A stretch of 64,000 bases of DNA from Streptomyces glaucescens (lineage in GTDB: Bacteria; Actinomycetota; Actinomycetes; Streptomycetales; Streptomycetaceae), in NCBI RefSeq assembly GCF_000761215.1, contig NZ_CP009438.1, forward strand, positions 4,605,501 through 4,669,500, read 5' to 3'. The position numbers and the translations under genes are program-made. The notes beneath the pieces are model-generated. The model was not told the DNA's origin. It worked only from the letters and a program-made list of their open reading frames with translations, and made no database searches. Below are positions 15,640 through 24,987 of this stretch, piece after piece (positions within the stretch are counted from its first letter, which is position 1; each line of letters starts with the position of its first letter).

Positions 15640-16293
15640 GTGCTCTTGCTCGCTCTGGATACCGCCACCCCCGCCGTCACCGTCGCCCTGCACGACGGCA
15701 CGGACGTCATCGCCTCGTCCAGCCAGGTGGACGCGCGCCGGCACGGCGAGTTGCTGCTGCCCGCCGTCGACCGGGTGCTCACCGAGGCCGGGCTCGCGCT
15801 CGACGCCGTGACCGGCATCGTCGTCGGCACCGGTCCCGGTCCCTACACCGGGCTGCGCGTCGGCCTGATGACCGCCGACACCTTCGGCCTGGCCCTCGGC
15901 GTCCCCGTGCACGGCGTGTGCACCCTCGACGGGCTCGCCTACGCCGCCGACCTGGAAGGCCCCTTCGTCGTGGCCACGGACGCCCGCCGCAAGGAGGTCT
16001 ACTGGGCCAGGTACGCCGACTCCCGCACCCGGGTGACCGGCCCGGCCGTCGACCGGCCCGCCGACATCGCCGCACAGGTCGCCGACCTGCCCGCGGTCGG
16101 CGCCGGCGCGCTGCTCTACCCGGACGTCTTCCCCCGCGCGCACGAGCCCGAGCACGTCTCCGCCGCCGCGCTCGCCTCCCTGGCCGCCCGCAGACTGGCC
16201 GCCGGTGAGGAACTGCCCGCCCCCCGGCCGCTGTACCTGCGCCGGCCCGACGCCCAGGTCCCCAAGAACTACAAGGTGGTCACCCCCAAGTGA
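15640..16293 (+). CDS. tsaB: tRNA t6A37 threonylcarbamoyltransferase complex dimerisation subunit TsaB
   Basis: TsaB is an inactive ASKHA-fold paralogue of TsaD that holds the t6A complex together. The 217-residue product begins LLLALDTATPAVTVAL, has HGELLLPAVDRVL and GTGPGPYTGLRVGLMTA, and its C-terminal half is divergent, as usual. It starts with GTG at 15640. Its stop overlaps the rimI start by 4 bp (GTGA), so the genes are translationally coupled. Confidence 0.94.
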   Translation: MLLLALDTATPAVTVALHDGTDVIASSSQVDARRHGELLLPAVDRVLTEAGLALDAVTGIVVGTGPGPYTGLRVGLMTADTFGLALGVPVHGVCTLDGLAYAADLEGPFVVATDARRKEVYWARYADSRTRVTGPAVDRPADIAAQVADLPAVGAGALLYPDVFPRAHEPEHVSAAALASLAARRLAAGEELPAPRPLYLRRPDAQVPKNYKVVTPK

Positions 16294-16835
16294 CCGGCAC
16301 CCCGACCCCCCGGCTGCGCGAGATGCGCTGGTGGGACATCGACCCCGTACTCGAACTGGAGCGGGCCCTCTTCCCCGAGGACGCCTGGTCGCGAGGCATG
16401 TTCTGGTCCGAACTGGCGCACGCTCGCGGCCCCGAGGCGACCCGGCGGTACCTCGTCGCCGAGGACGGCGGGCAGGACGGCGGCGGCCGGATCGTCGGCT
16501 ACGCCGGACTCGCCTCCGCCGGTGAGACCGCCGACGTCCAGACCATCGCCGTCGCCCGCGAGCACTGGGGCACCGGCCTCGGCGCCCGGCTGCTGAGCGA
16601 ACTCCTGCGGGCCGCGACCGCCTTCGAGTGCGCCGAGGTGATGCTGGAGTGCCGCGTGGACAACGTGCGCGCGCAGAAGCTGTACGAGCGCTTCGGCTTC
16701 GAGCCCATCGGCTTCCGGCGCGGCTACTACCAGCCCGGCAACGTGGACGCCCTGGTGATGCGCCTGACCACCCTGCCTGACAGCGCCCCCGCCGCCGGCG
16801 CCCCCTCCGCACAAGGAACCCAGACCCATGACTGA
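16290..16835 (+). CDS. rimI: Ribosomal protein S18 alanine N-acetyltransferase-like GNAT
   Basis: The 181-residue GNAT acetyltransferase has WWDIDPVLELERALFPEDAWS at the N-terminus, the acetyl-CoA loop VAREHWGTGLGARLL, and NVRAQKLYERFGFEPIGFRRGYY near the end, typical of RimI. RimI acetylates the N-terminal Ala of S18 in Escherichia coli; substrates in actinobacteria are probably broader. It overlaps tsaB by 4 bp and tsaD by 8 bp in the standard tsaB-rimI-tsaD operon. Confidence 0.92.
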   Translation: MTGTPTPRLREMRWWDIDPVLELERALFPEDAWSRGMFWSELAHARGPEATRRYLVAEDGGQDGGGRIVGYAGLASAGETADVQTIAVAREHWGTGLGARLLSELLRAATAFECAEVMLECRVDNVRAQKLYERFGFEPIGFRRGYYQPGNVDALVMRLTTLPDSAPAAGAPSAQGTQTHD

Positions 16836-17928
16836 CTCACGCGACGAGCCTCTCGTACTCGGCATCGAGACCTCCTGCGACGAGACCGGTGTCGGCATCG
16901 TCCGCGGCACCACGCTGCTCGCCGACGCCGTCGCCTCCAGCGTCGACGAGCACGCCCGCTTCGGCGGTGTCGTCCCCGAGGTCGCCTCCCGCGCCCACCT
17001 GGAGGCGATGGTGCCCACCATCGACCGCGCGCTGAAGGAGGCCGGGGTCAGCGCCAGGGACCTCGACGGCATCGCCGTCACCGCCGGTCCCGGCCTCGCG
17101 GGCGCCCTGCTGGTCGGCGTGTCCGCGGCCAAGGCCTACGCCTACGCGCTCGGCAAGCCGCTCTACGGCGTCAACCACCTCGCCTCGCACATCTGCGTCG
17201 ACCAGCTGGAGCACGGCCCGCTGCCCGAGCCGACGATGGCGCTGCTGGTCTCCGGCGGGCACTCCTCGCTGCTGCTGTCCTCCGACATCACCTCCGACGT
17301 CCGCCCGATGGGCGCGACCATCGACGACGCGGCCGGCGAGGCCTTCGACAAGATCGCCCGGGTGCTGAACCTGGGCTTCCCCGGCGGCCCGGTCATCGAC
17401 CGCTACGCCCGCGAGGGCGACCCGGAGGCGATCGCCTTCCCACGCGGGCTCACCGGCCCGCGCGACCCGGCGTACGACTTCTCCTTCTCCGGCCTGAAGA
17501 CGGCCGTGGCCCGCTGGATCGAGGCCAAGCGGGCCGCCGGCGAGGAGGTGCCGGTGCGCGATGTCGCGGCGTCCTTCCAGGAGGCGGTCGTGGACGTGCT
17601 CACCCGCAAGGCCGTGCGCGCCTGCAAGGACGAGGGCGTCGACCACCTGATGATCGGCGGCGGCGTCGCCGCCAACTCCCGGCTGCGGGCCCTCGCCCAG
17701 GAGCGCTGCGAGCGGGCCGGCATCCGGCTGCGGGTGCCGCGCCCCAAGCTGTGCACCGACAACGGCGCCATGGTGGCCGCCCTCGGCGCGGAGATGGTCG
17801 CCCGGGGCCGGGCCGCCTCCAGCTGGGACCTGTCCGCCGACTCCTCCCTGCCGGTGACCGACCCGCACGTCCCCGGACACCACCACGACCACGTGCACGA
17901 GGCCGGCGAGGAGAACCTGTACGCGTGA
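16828..17928 (+). CDS. tsaD: tRNA t6A37 threonylcarbamoyltransferase TsaD
   Basis: TsaD transfers the threonylcarbamoyl group to A37 of tRNAs. The 366-residue product has the N-terminal GIETSCDETGVGIV, the metal-binding NHLASHI (HxxxH), LLVSGGHSSLLL, the DDAAGEAFDK motif and IGGGVAANSRL. The C-terminal tail is His-rich (GHHHDHVHEAGEE), a common feature in Streptomyces. ATG 16828 overlaps rimI by 8 bp. Confidence 0.97.
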   Translation: MTDSRDEPLVLGIETSCDETGVGIVRGTTLLADAVASSVDEHARFGGVVPEVASRAHLEAMVPTIDRALKEAGVSARDLDGIAVTAGPGLAGALLVGVSAAKAYAYALGKPLYGVNHLASHICVDQLEHGPLPEPTMALLVSGGHSSLLLSSDITSDVRPMGATIDDAAGEAFDKIARVLNLGFPGGPVIDRYAREGDPEAIAFPRGLTGPRDPAYDFSFSGLKTAVARWIEAKRAAGEEVPVRDVAASFQEAVVDVLTRKAVRACKDEGVDHLMIGGGVAANSRLRALAQERCERAGIRLRVPRPKLCTDNGAMVAALGAEMVARGRAASSWDLSADSSLPVTDPHVPGHHHDHVHEAGEENLYA

Positions 17929-18194
17929 CGGTCGCACTGATGTGGGAGGCGCGGGCGGTGCCCGGCAGGGGCGAGGAACTGCTGGCCTGGGTCCGCGCCC
18001 AGGAGCTGGACCCGGCCCCGCTGCGGCGGGAGACCTTCCGCGCCCCGCAGGACCGGGTGCTCGTCATCACCTGGTGGGACGCCGCCTACGACGCCCGGCT
18101 GCCCGAACTGCCCGAGCCGGCGGGTGACCTGGTGACCCGCGCGGTGCACCGGTGGCGGTTCGAGCCGGTGGCCTCCGGCCCCGCGGGCGGCTGA
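17925..18194 (+). CDS. Conserved hypothetical protein of 89 residues, possible ABM-like fold
   Basis: GTG 17925 overlaps the tsaD stop (GTGA), so this gene is the coupled last member of the tsaB operon. The product starts VTVALMWEARAVPGRGEELLAW, includes VLVITWWD, and ends VHRWRFEPV. Its size and beta-alpha-beta look recall small ferredoxin-like (antibiotic biosynthesis monooxygenase-type) domains, but no catalytic motif is visible. Function unknown. Confidence 0.75.
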   Translation: MTVALMWEARAVPGRGEELLAWVRAQELDPAPLRRETFRAPQDRVLVITWWDAAYDARLPELPEPAGDLVTRAVHRWRFEPVASGPAGG

Positions 18195-18204
18195 GGCTCA
18201 GCCG
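18188..18204. terminator. Short palindrome containing the stop codons of two convergent genes
   Basis: CGGCTGA-GGC-TCAGCCG is a perfect 7-bp inverted repeat. Its left arm holds the TGA of the 89-residue gene and its right arm the TGA (complement) of the GH3 gene. It is short for a terminator but is the only structure between the two genes. Confidence 0.4.
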
Positions 18205-20510
18205 AGCGGCCGCACCTCCGTCTCGCAGCGCAGCGGCCGGTCCGGGCCCAGGATCCGCTCCGGTCCGGTGAGCGTCAGCTCCGCGGTGTGCCGCACGTCC
18301 GTGCTGGACGCGGCCAGACGGAGCTGGAGCGCGCCCGGCTCGACCACCCGGCGGCCGGTGCGGTCGGTGAAGGACGACAGGGCGGCCGGGAAGCGGAAGG
18401 TCACCCGGGCCGTCTCGCCGGGCTCCAGGGACACCCGCTGGTAGCCGACCAGGCGGACGTCCGGCCGGGTGACCCGGGCCACCGGGTCGTGCAGGTACAG
18501 CTGCACGACCTCGGCGCCCGCCCGGTCACCGGTGTTGCGGACGGTGACGGACACGTCGCAGGAGCCGTCGGTGCCCAGCTCCGGGGCCCCGCCGTCGAAG
18601 TCCTCCCAGGCGAACGCCGTGTACGAGCGGCCGTGGCCGAACGGGTACAGCGGGGTCGGGTCCAGGTTGCTGACCTCGCCGGCCAGGCCCAGCGGCGGCT
18701 GGAGGTACGTCCACGGCTGTCCGCCGGGGGCACGCGGCACGCTCACCGGGAGCCGGCCCGACGGGTTCACCCGGCCCGACAGCACGCCCGCCACCGCCGG
18801 GCCGCCCTCCTCGCCGGGGAAGAACGCCTGCACCACCGCGCCGAGCCGCCCGTCCCAGCGGCCGAGCGCGTAGGGGCGGCCGGTCAGCAGCACCAGGACC
18901 ACCGGGACGCCGGTCGCCACCAGCGCGTCCAGCAGCTCGCCCTGCACGCCGGGGAGGCGCAGGTCCAGCGCGTCGCAGCCCTCGCCCGACGTGCCCCGCC
19001 CGAACAGGCCCGCCCGGTCGCCGAGCACGGCCACGCACACGTCGGCCTCGGCGGCCCGGGCCACCGCCTCCTCGAAGCCGGAACGGTCCGGGTCGGAGGT
19101 GTCGCAGCCCTCGGTGTAGGTGATCTTGGCGTCCGGGAGTTCGCCGCGCAGGGCCTCCAGCAGGGTGGGGATCTCGATGCCCATGGGGATCTCGGGGTGC
19201 TGGACGCCCACGTGGGAGGGGAAGGAGTAGCAGCCCAGCATGGCCAGCGGGTCGGCGGCGCGTGGTCCGACGACGGCGATCCGGGTGTCGGGGGACAGCG
19301 GCAGCAGGTCGTCCGGGTTGGCCAGCAGCACCACCGACTCCTCCGCGAGGCGGCGGGCCAGGGCGCGGTTGGCCGCCGAGTCCAGGTCGATCGGGCCGGT
19401 GGGCTCGGGCGTCCAGTCCTCGTCGAGCAGGCCCAGTTCGCACTTCTGGGTGAGGACGCGTCTGACGGCCCGGTCGATCAGCGCCTCGGGGACCTCGCCC
19501 GCCCGCACCGCCTCCAGCAGCGGCTCGCCGTAGCACTTCACGGTGGGCAGTTCGACGTCGATGCCGGCCGCCAGCGCGGCGTGGGCCGCCTCGGCGTCGG
19601 TGCCGGCGACGCGGTGCAGGGTCTGCAGGAAGCCGACGGCGAAGTAGTCGGCGACCACCGTGCCGTCGAAGCCCCACTCCTCGCGCAGCAGGCCGGTGAG
19701 CAGCCCGGGGTCGGCCGAGGCGGGCACGCCGTCGGTCTCGGTGTAGGCGGCCATCACCGAGCGGGCGCCGCCCTCGCGCAGCGCGTGCTCGAACGGCGGC
19801 AGGGTGATGTCCGCGAACTCCCGCACGCCCGCCCGCACCGGGGCCAGGTTGCGGGCGCCCGCCGAGGCGGCGTAGCCGGCGAAGTGCTTCAGCGTGGCGA
19901 CGATCCCGGCCGACTCCAGGCCGCGCACGTAGGCCGCGCCGACCGTGCCCACCAGGTACGGGTCCTCGCCGATCGTCTCCTCCACCCGGCCCCAGCGCAG
20001 ATCGCGCACGACGTCCAGGACCGGGGCGAGGCCCTGGTGGACGCCGACCGAGCGCAGGTCGTGGCCGATGCGCCGGGCCATCTCCTCCACCAGCGCGGGG
20101 TCGAAGGAGGCACCCCAGGCCAGCGGCACCGGGTACGCCGTCGCACCCCACGCGGTGAAGCCCGCGAGGCACTCCTCGTGCGCCATCGCCGGGATGCCGA
20201 ACCGGCCCGCCCCGGCGATCCGCCGCTGGGCGCTGGCCAGGGACCGGGCGCCGGTCTCCGGGTCGACGGGGGCGGTGCCGAAGGGGCGGGTGAGCTGGCC
20301 GAGACCGCGGGTGATCAGCTCCTCCCACTCCTCCTCGGAGTGCTCGGCGGCCATGTCGTGCTGGTGCGGGGCGACACCGGCGCCGTCCGTGGCGGCGCCC
20401 ACCCACACGCCGTACAGCTGGGCCGTCTTCTCTTCCAGGGTCATCCGGGAGAGCAGGTCCTCGACCCGGGCGGCGGTGGGCAGGGCGCGGTCACGCCAGG
20501 GGCTGGTCAT
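18198..20510 (-). CDS. Glycoside hydrolase family 3 beta-glycosidase (beta-xylosidase or beta-glucosidase)
   Basis: The 770-residue protein has the two GH3 domains and a fibronectin-III-like C-terminal domain. The nucleophile is Asp288 in GTVVADYFAVG. KHFAGYAAS and the GRVEETIGEDPYL region line the active site, and the C-terminal half includes GRPYALG and LDPTPLYPFGHGRSY. There is no signal peptide, so it probably acts in the cytoplasm on imported oligosaccharides. ATG 20510 follows CAGGAG. It is the last gene of the transporter operon, 38 bp after the second permease. The nearby GH10 xylanase makes xylo-oligosaccharides the likely substrate. Confidence 0.9.
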   Translation of the reverse strand: MTSPWRDRALPTAARVEDLLSRMTLEEKTAQLYGVWVGAATDGAGVAPHQHDMAAEHSEEEWEELITRGLGQLTRPFGTAPVDPETGARSLASAQRRIAGAGRFGIPAMAHEECLAGFTAWGATAYPVPLAWGASFDPALVEEMARRIGHDLRSVGVHQGLAPVLDVVRDLRWGRVEETIGEDPYLVGTVGAAYVRGLESAGIVATLKHFAGYAASAGARNLAPVRAGVREFADITLPPFEHALREGGARSVMAAYTETDGVPASADPGLLTGLLREEWGFDGTVVADYFAVGFLQTLHRVAGTDAEAAHAALAAGIDVELPTVKCYGEPLLEAVRAGEVPEALIDRAVRRVLTQKCELGLLDEDWTPEPTGPIDLDSAANRALARRLAEESVVLLANPDDLLPLSPDTRIAVVGPRAADPLAMLGCYSFPSHVGVQHPEIPMGIEIPTLLEALRGELPDAKITYTEGCDTSDPDRSGFEEAVARAAEADVCVAVLGDRAGLFGRGTSGEGCDALDLRLPGVQGELLDALVATGVPVVLVLLTGRPYALGRWDGRLGAVVQAFFPGEEGGPAVAGVLSGRVNPSGRLPVSVPRAPGGQPWTYLQPPLGLAGEVSNLDPTPLYPFGHGRSYTAFAWEDFDGGAPELGTDGSCDVSVTVRNTGDRAGAEVVQLYLHDPVARVTRPDVRLVGYQRVSLEPGETARVTFRFPAALSSFTDRTGRRVVEPGALQLRLAASSTDVRHTAELTLTGPERILGPDRPLRCETEVRPLG

Positions 20511-20548
20511 GGAACTCCTGTCGATAACGGTGGGGTCGGAGGCCGGTG

Positions 20549-21451
20549 TCACTTGCCGCCCACTCCCATCAGGCCGCTGACGAGGGCGCGCCGGGCGACC
20601 AGGTAGACGGCGAAGATCGGGATGCCGGACAGGACGACCGAGGCGAGCAGCGCGGGGACGTTGACCCCGAACTGGCTGACGTAGTTGAAGAGTCCGAGGG
20701 TGAGGACCCGGGGGCCGTCCGACTGGGTGAAGATCAGCGGGAAGAGGAAGCCGTTCCACGCCTGGAGCGCGGAGTAGATCACCACCGTGCTGATGCCGCC
20801 CTTGGCGAGCGGGATCACCAGCTGGAACAGCATCCGCAGCGAGGAGGCGCCGTCCAGGGCCATCGCCTCGTACAGCTCCTCCGAGATGTCCCGGAGGGTG
20901 CCGGTGAGGATCAGCACGGACACCGGCATCGCGAAGGCCGCCGTCGGCAGGATCACGGCGGGCAGGGTGTCGTAGAGGCCGAGCTCGGCGATCAGCAGGT
21001 ACAGCGGGACGACGACCGCCTGGGCGGGGATCGCCACGCCCAGCAGGAAGAGCCGGAACGCGGCGCCGGACCAGCGGTTGCGGGTGCGCACGGCCACGTA
21101 CGCCAGCGGCACGGAGAGCACCAGCACCAGGCCGACGACCGCCGCCGCGACGACCGCCGTGTTGGCGAGGAGGTGGCCGAAACCGCTGTTCAGGACGGTG
21201 TTGTAGTTGTCGAGGGTGGGGTCGGGCGGAGGCTTGAGCGGGTTGCCCTCGAGCAGCTGGTCCTGGCGGGTCAGCGACGCCGAGAGCATCGCGTAGATCG
21301 GGACGAGGACGACGACCAGCCAGATCAGCGAGCCGAGGCCCGCGACCGGGTTGGCGCGCCTGGTCCAGGGCCGCCGGGCGCGGGACGTCCGCCCGGGCGG
21401 CGGGCTGGGCTCGCGGAGCTTCGCGGGACGCGGCAACGTATCGTGTGACAC
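20549..21451 (-). CDS. Sugar ABC transporter permease, MalG type
   Basis: The 300-residue membrane protein has six predicted transmembrane segments and the EAA loop EELYEAMALDGASSLRMLFQLVIPLAKGG typical of CUT1-family carbohydrate importers. It starts with GTG 21451, 4 bp after the stop of the first permease, so the two are coupled. It ends GLMGVGGK. Its ATPase is not encoded here; in Streptomyces a shared MsiK ATPase normally serves such importers. Confidence 0.93.
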   Translation of the reverse strand: MSHDTLPRPAKLREPSPPPGRTSRARRPWTRRANPVAGLGSLIWLVVVLVPIYAMLSASLTRQDQLLEGNPLKPPPDPTLDNYNTVLNSGFGHLLANTAVVAAAVVGLVLVLSVPLAYVAVRTRNRWSGAAFRLFLLGVAIPAQAVVVPLYLLIAELGLYDTLPAVILPTAAFAMPVSVLILTGTLRDISEELYEAMALDGASSLRMLFQLVIPLAKGGISTVVIYSALQAWNGFLFPLIFTQSDGPRVLTLGLFNYVSQFGVNVPALLASVVLSGIPIFAVYLVARRALVSGLMGVGGK

Positions 21452-21455
21452 TTCG

Positions 21456-22334
21456 TCACATCCCTTCGCGGGTGCTGCGCATGGTGCCGAAACCGGTCAG
21501 CCGGACCAGCAGCAGGGAGAGACCGGTGGCCGTCACGACCAGGAAGGACGCGATGGCGCTGGCGTAGCCGAAGTCGTACGACTTGAAGCCCGCCTCGTAC
21601 ATCAGGTACGGCAGGATCGCCGTGTCCGTGCCGGGGCCGCCCTTGGTGAGGATCAGGACGGTCTCGAAGTACGTCAGCGAGCCGACGATGATCAGCACGC
21701 TGGACGTGGTGACGGTGTGCCGCAGCTGCGGCAGCGTGATCGAGAAGAACTGGCGCAGCGGGCCGGCGCCGTCGATGGCCGCGGCCTGGTACAGCACCTG
21801 CGGGATCTGGCGGGCGCCGCCCTGGTAGATCAGCGTGTGCAGCGGCATGAACTGCCAGCCGCCCACGAACACGATCGCGAGGAACGCCCCGCTGGAGGAG
21901 CCGAGGGTGTCCTTCTGGATGATGCCGAAGTTCGGGTCGAGCAGGGCGTAGAACAGCAGCGCGACGGCGGTCGAGGACAGCAGCAGCGGGGTGAAGAAGA
22001 TCGCGGAGAGGACCGCGCGGTTGCGCTGCTTGCCCGCCGCCCAGACGCCGAGGAGCAGGGCGACGACCGTCTGGAAGAGCCAGGAGCAGACCGTCAGCAG
22101 GAACGTCAGCCACAGGGACTGGGTGATGCGCGGGTCGTCGATCAGCTTCTTCCAGTTGTCCAGGCCGACCGGCCGGGGGTCGCCCAGGCCGTCCCACTCC
22201 GTGAACGACAGGTAGAAGGCCAGGACCATCGGGACGACCGCGAAGAACGCGAAGAAGAGCACCCCGGGCAGGGCCCAGACGGCGCGCGGACGCCCCGCCC
22301 GGGCCCTGGCGGGCTTGGTGGCGGCCTCGCTCAC
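21456..22334 (-). CDS. Sugar ABC transporter permease, MalF type
   Basis: The 292-residue protein has six predicted transmembrane segments and an EAA motif region reading QVLYQAAAIDGAGPLRQFFS followed by ITLPQL. It is the first permease of the CUT1 importer. GTG 22334 overlaps the stop of the binding-protein gene by 4 bp (GTGA). Confidence 0.93.
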   Translation of the reverse strand: MSEAATKPARARAGRPRAVWALPGVLFFAFFAVVPMVLAFYLSFTEWDGLGDPRPVGLDNWKKLIDDPRITQSLWLTFLLTVCSWLFQTVVALLLGVWAAGKQRNRAVLSAIFFTPLLLSSTAVALLFYALLDPNFGIIQKDTLGSSSGAFLAIVFVGGWQFMPLHTLIYQGGARQIPQVLYQAAAIDGAGPLRQFFSITLPQLRHTVTTSSVLIIVGSLTYFETVLILTKGGPGTDTAILPYLMYEAGFKSYDFGYASAIASFLVVTATGLSLLLVRLTGFGTMRSTREGM

Positions 22335-23662
22335 TTCAGCCCCTTGCAGGCGGCCACGAACCGGCTCGGCGACGACTTCCCCGCGAACAGCTTGCTGATC
22401 TCGGTGTGCATCTTGGTGCCCAGCTCGTCGCCGAGCGCCTGGTCCCAGGAGAGGGTGAAGGCGGGTGCCTCCTCCACCATCTGGTACTGGAAGCGGGCGT
22501 ACTCGGGGTTCGGCGCGTCACCGAGCAGCAGGGCCGCGTTCGACGTCGTCGGCACGTCGCCGTTGGCCACCAGGTCCCTGGCGTACTCGCGGGAGGCGGA
22601 CTCCTTGAGGAAGGCGATCGCGGCGTCCTTGTTGCTGACGCGGGCGTTGACGGACCAGTAGTTGGTGGGGTTGCCGACCACGTTGCGGGCGTCGCCGGTG
22701 CCGCCCTCGATCTTCGGGAAGGGCGCCCAGCCCAGGTCCTTCTTCGCGAAGTCGGGGAACTTGCCGAGCTGCGTGGAGTACTCCCAGGAGCCCATCAGGT
22801 GCATCGCCGCCTTGCCCTTGGCGAAGACGGCGGGGGCGCCGCCGTTGACGTACGACACCGAGGTGAACTTGGAGCCGAACGCGCCGTCGTCGACCAGGTC
22901 CCGCACCATCTCGGCCGCCTTCAGCACCGCCGGGTCGCCCCAGCCCTCGGCGTCGCCGTCCTGGATGCGCCGGAAGACCTCCGGGCCGCCGAGCCGGTCG
23001 ACCAGGTACTCCAGCCACATCAGTTCCGGCCAGATGTCGGAGCCGCCGAGCGCGAACGGGGTGACGCCCGCCCGCTTCAGCTTGGCGTTGATGTCGAGGA
23101 GCTGGTCCCAGGTGGTGGGCGGGGTCAGCTTGTGCTCGGCGAAGACGGACTTGTTGTAGAAGAGGATCACCGGCTGCATGCCGCGCATGGGGACGCCGTA
23201 GTGGCGGCCCTTGAGGTCGCCGGCCGCGAGCACCGAGGGCAAGAAGCCCTTCTTCAGCACCTCGTCGTTCTCGATGATGTCAGTGAGGTCGATCAGCTTG
23301 CCCGCCTCGACGTACGGCTTGATCGAGCCGCCGCCCCAGTTGAAGAACACGTCCGGCGCGCCGGGCGAGCCCATGGCGGTGCGCAGCTTGGGGGAGTAGT
23401 CGGAGCCGGGGATGCGCTCCAGCTTGATCGTGCCGCCCGCCTTCTTCGCCGCGGCCGACTTGTTGAAGCGGTCCACGGCCGCCTGCTGGACCTTCACCGC
23501 GTCGTCGCCGTAGACGAAGGCGGTGAGGGTGCCGCCGCCGCTGCCGGAGCCGCCGGAGGAGCCGCAGGCGGACAGGCCGGTGGTGAGCAGGGTGGTGGCG
23601 CCGGCACCGAGCACCCAGCGTCTGCTGAACGAACGTCCGCCGATGGACGTGTGGGACCCCAT
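22331..23662 (-). CDS. Sugar-binding lipoprotein of the ABC importer
   Basis: The 443-residue protein has an N-terminal export signal with twin arginines (R14, R15 in SFSRRWVLGAGA) and a lipobox ending in Cys33 (GLSACGSS). It is therefore probably a Tat- or Sec-exported lipoprotein. The rest is a family 1 solute-binding fold with GGSDIWPELMWLEYLVDRLGG and AMHLMGSWEYS segments. It is the first gene of the four-gene operon and is controlled from the shared intergenic region with the LacI gene. The ligand is inferred to be a xylo-oligosaccharide. Confidence 0.92.
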   Translation of the reverse strand: MGSHTSIGGRSFSRRWVLGAGATTLLTTGLSACGSSGGSGSGGGTLTAFVYGDDAVKVQQAAVDRFNKSAAAKKAGGTIKLERIPGSDYSPKLRTAMGSPGAPDVFFNWGGGSIKPYVEAGKLIDLTDIIENDEVLKKGFLPSVLAAGDLKGRHYGVPMRGMQPVILFYNKSVFAEHKLTPPTTWDQLLDINAKLKRAGVTPFALGGSDIWPELMWLEYLVDRLGGPEVFRRIQDGDAEGWGDPAVLKAAEMVRDLVDDGAFGSKFTSVSYVNGGAPAVFAKGKAAMHLMGSWEYSTQLGKFPDFAKKDLGWAPFPKIEGGTGDARNVVGNPTNYWSVNARVSNKDAAIAFLKESASREYARDLVANGDVPTTSNAALLLGDAPNPEYARFQYQMVEEAPAFTLSWDQALGDELGTKMHTEISKLFAGKSSPSRFVAACKGLK

Positions 23663-23699
23663 GGCAGCAACCTTTCGACTTTCTGGACGCCCGGAAGGG

Positions 23700-23731
23700 C
23701 GAATGTTTCGGGATGAATATCGAATGTTCCG
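23700..23731 (-). promoter_or_regulatory. Two operator half-repeats downstream of the binding-protein promoter
   Basis: Read on the minus strand, CGAAACATTCG (23700-23710) and CGGAACATTCG (23721-23731) lie 21 bp apart, two turns of the helix. The first differs by one base from CGAAACTTTCG in front of the xylanase gene. They lie between the -10 box and the ATG, where a bound LacI-type repressor would block transcription. Confidence 0.6.
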
Positions 23732-23733
23732 GG

Positions 23734-23762
23734 AACCTAAGGCGCCGCGCGGGGTCCGTCAA
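23734..23762 (-). promoter_or_regulatory. Promoter of the sugar-transporter operon
   Basis: On the minus strand TTGACG (23757-23762) and TAGGTT (23734-23739) are separated by 17 bp, a good HrdB-type promoter. The two operator repeats follow immediately downstream. Confidence 0.65.
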
Positions 23763-23777
23763 GGGGTCGCGCAGAGA

Positions 23778-23783
23778 TACGAT
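23778..23783 (+). promoter_or_regulatory. -10 element for leaderless lacI-family gene
   Basis: TACGAT ends 7 nt before the ATG at 23791 with no ribosome binding site, suggesting a leaderless transcript. It lies in the same intergenic region as the operators, so self-regulation is possible. Confidence 0.5.
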
Positions 23784-23790
23784 CGCGGGC

Positions 23791-24846
23791 ATGACTCCAC
23801 CGGAACGCGCTCAAACCCAGACGGCACGGCGGTCCGCGCAGACCGCGACGCTCGCGGAGATCGCCCGCGAGGCGGGCGTGTCCGCCCCGACTGTTTCGAA
23901 GGTCCTCAACGGACGCGCGGACGTCGCCCCCGCGACCCGCAACCGCGTGGAGGAACTGCTGCGCGCCCACGGCTACCGGCGCCGCCGCGCCGAGTCCACC
24001 CGGTCGCCGCTCGTCGACCTCGTCTTCCACGAGATGGAGAGCGCCTGGGCGCTGGAGGTCATCCGCGGCGTGGAGAACGTGGCCCGGGACGCCGGGCTGA
24101 GCGTCGTGCTCTCCGAGAGCGCGGGGCGGCTCACCCCAGGACGGTCCTGGGCGGACCAGGTCGCCGCGCGCCGCCCGCACGGCGTCATCCTGGTGCTGTC
24201 CGAGCTCGACGAGTCGCAGCGGGCCCTGCTGACCAGCCGGTCCATCCCGTTCGTGGTGATGGACCCGGCCGGCGACCCGGGCTCCGACGTGCCGTCCATC
24301 GGCGCCACCAACTGGCAGGGCGGCCTCGCCGCCACCCGGCACCTGGTCGACCTCGGCCACCGGCGCATCGGGGCGATCACCGGGCCGTCGCGGATGATGT
24401 GCAGCCGGGCCCGGATCGACGGCTACCGGGCCGCGCTGGAGACCGCCGGGGTGCCCGTCGACCCCGCGCTGATCAGGAACGGCGACTTCCACCACGAGTC
24501 CGGCTACCGGCTGGGCCTGGAACTGCTCCGCCGGCCCGACCGACCGACGGCCGTCTTCGCCGGGAACGACCTCCAGGCGCTCGGGCTGTACGAGGCGGCG
24601 CGCGAGCTGGGGCTGCGGGTGCCGGAGGACCTCAGCGTCGTCGGGTTCGACGACTTGCCGGTCGCCCGGTGGGTGGGCCCGCCGCTGACGACCGTGCGGC
24701 AGCCGCTGACCGAGATGGCCGAGGCGGCGGCGCGGCTGGTGCTGGAGCTGGGGCGCGGGGACGAGACGACGCCGGCGGCGACGCGGGTGGAACTGGCGAC
24801 GAGCCTGGTGGTGCGCAGCAGCACGGCCGCGCCCGCGGGGTCCTGA
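23791..24846 (+). CDS. LacI-family transcriptional regulator of the xylan cluster
   Basis: The 351-residue protein has an N-terminal LacI helix-turn-helix (TLAEIAREAGVSAPTVSKVL, about residues 24-43), the hinge sequence, then a periplasmic-binding-protein-like effector domain with ATRHLVDLGHRRIGAITGP and SVVGFDDLPVARWVGPPLTTV. It is divergent from the sugar importer operon and upstream of the xylanase, both of which carry CGAAAC(T/A)TTCG operators. It most resembles BxlR-type repressors, which respond to xylobiose. ATG 23791 is chosen because the start is 7 nt after a -10 and the upstream part of the frame is not regulator-like. Confidence 0.9.
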   Translation: MTPPERAQTQTARRSAQTATLAEIAREAGVSAPTVSKVLNGRADVAPATRNRVEELLRAHGYRRRRAESTRSPLVDLVFHEMESAWALEVIRGVENVARDAGLSVVLSESAGRLTPGRSWADQVAARRPHGVILVLSELDESQRALLTSRSIPFVVMDPAGDPGSDVPSIGATNWQGGLAATRHLVDLGHRRIGAITGPSRMMCSRARIDGYRAALETAGVPVDPALIRNGDFHHESGYRLGLELLRRPDRPTAVFAGNDLQALGLYEAARELGLRVPEDLSVVGFDDLPVARWVGPPLTTVRQPLTEMAEAAARLVLELGRGDETTPAATRVELATSLVVRSSTAAPAGS

Positions 24847-24987
24847 GCCGGATCGCGCGGGGGCGTCGCGCGGGGGACGTCCGCCCGGGGTGGAGCCCGG
24901 AAGGCGGCCGAGTGTGGCCGAAAGTCGCCCTATTGACGTCCCGCCTCTCCCGCCCCAACACTCCTCCGCAGCCAATCGGTTGTATGA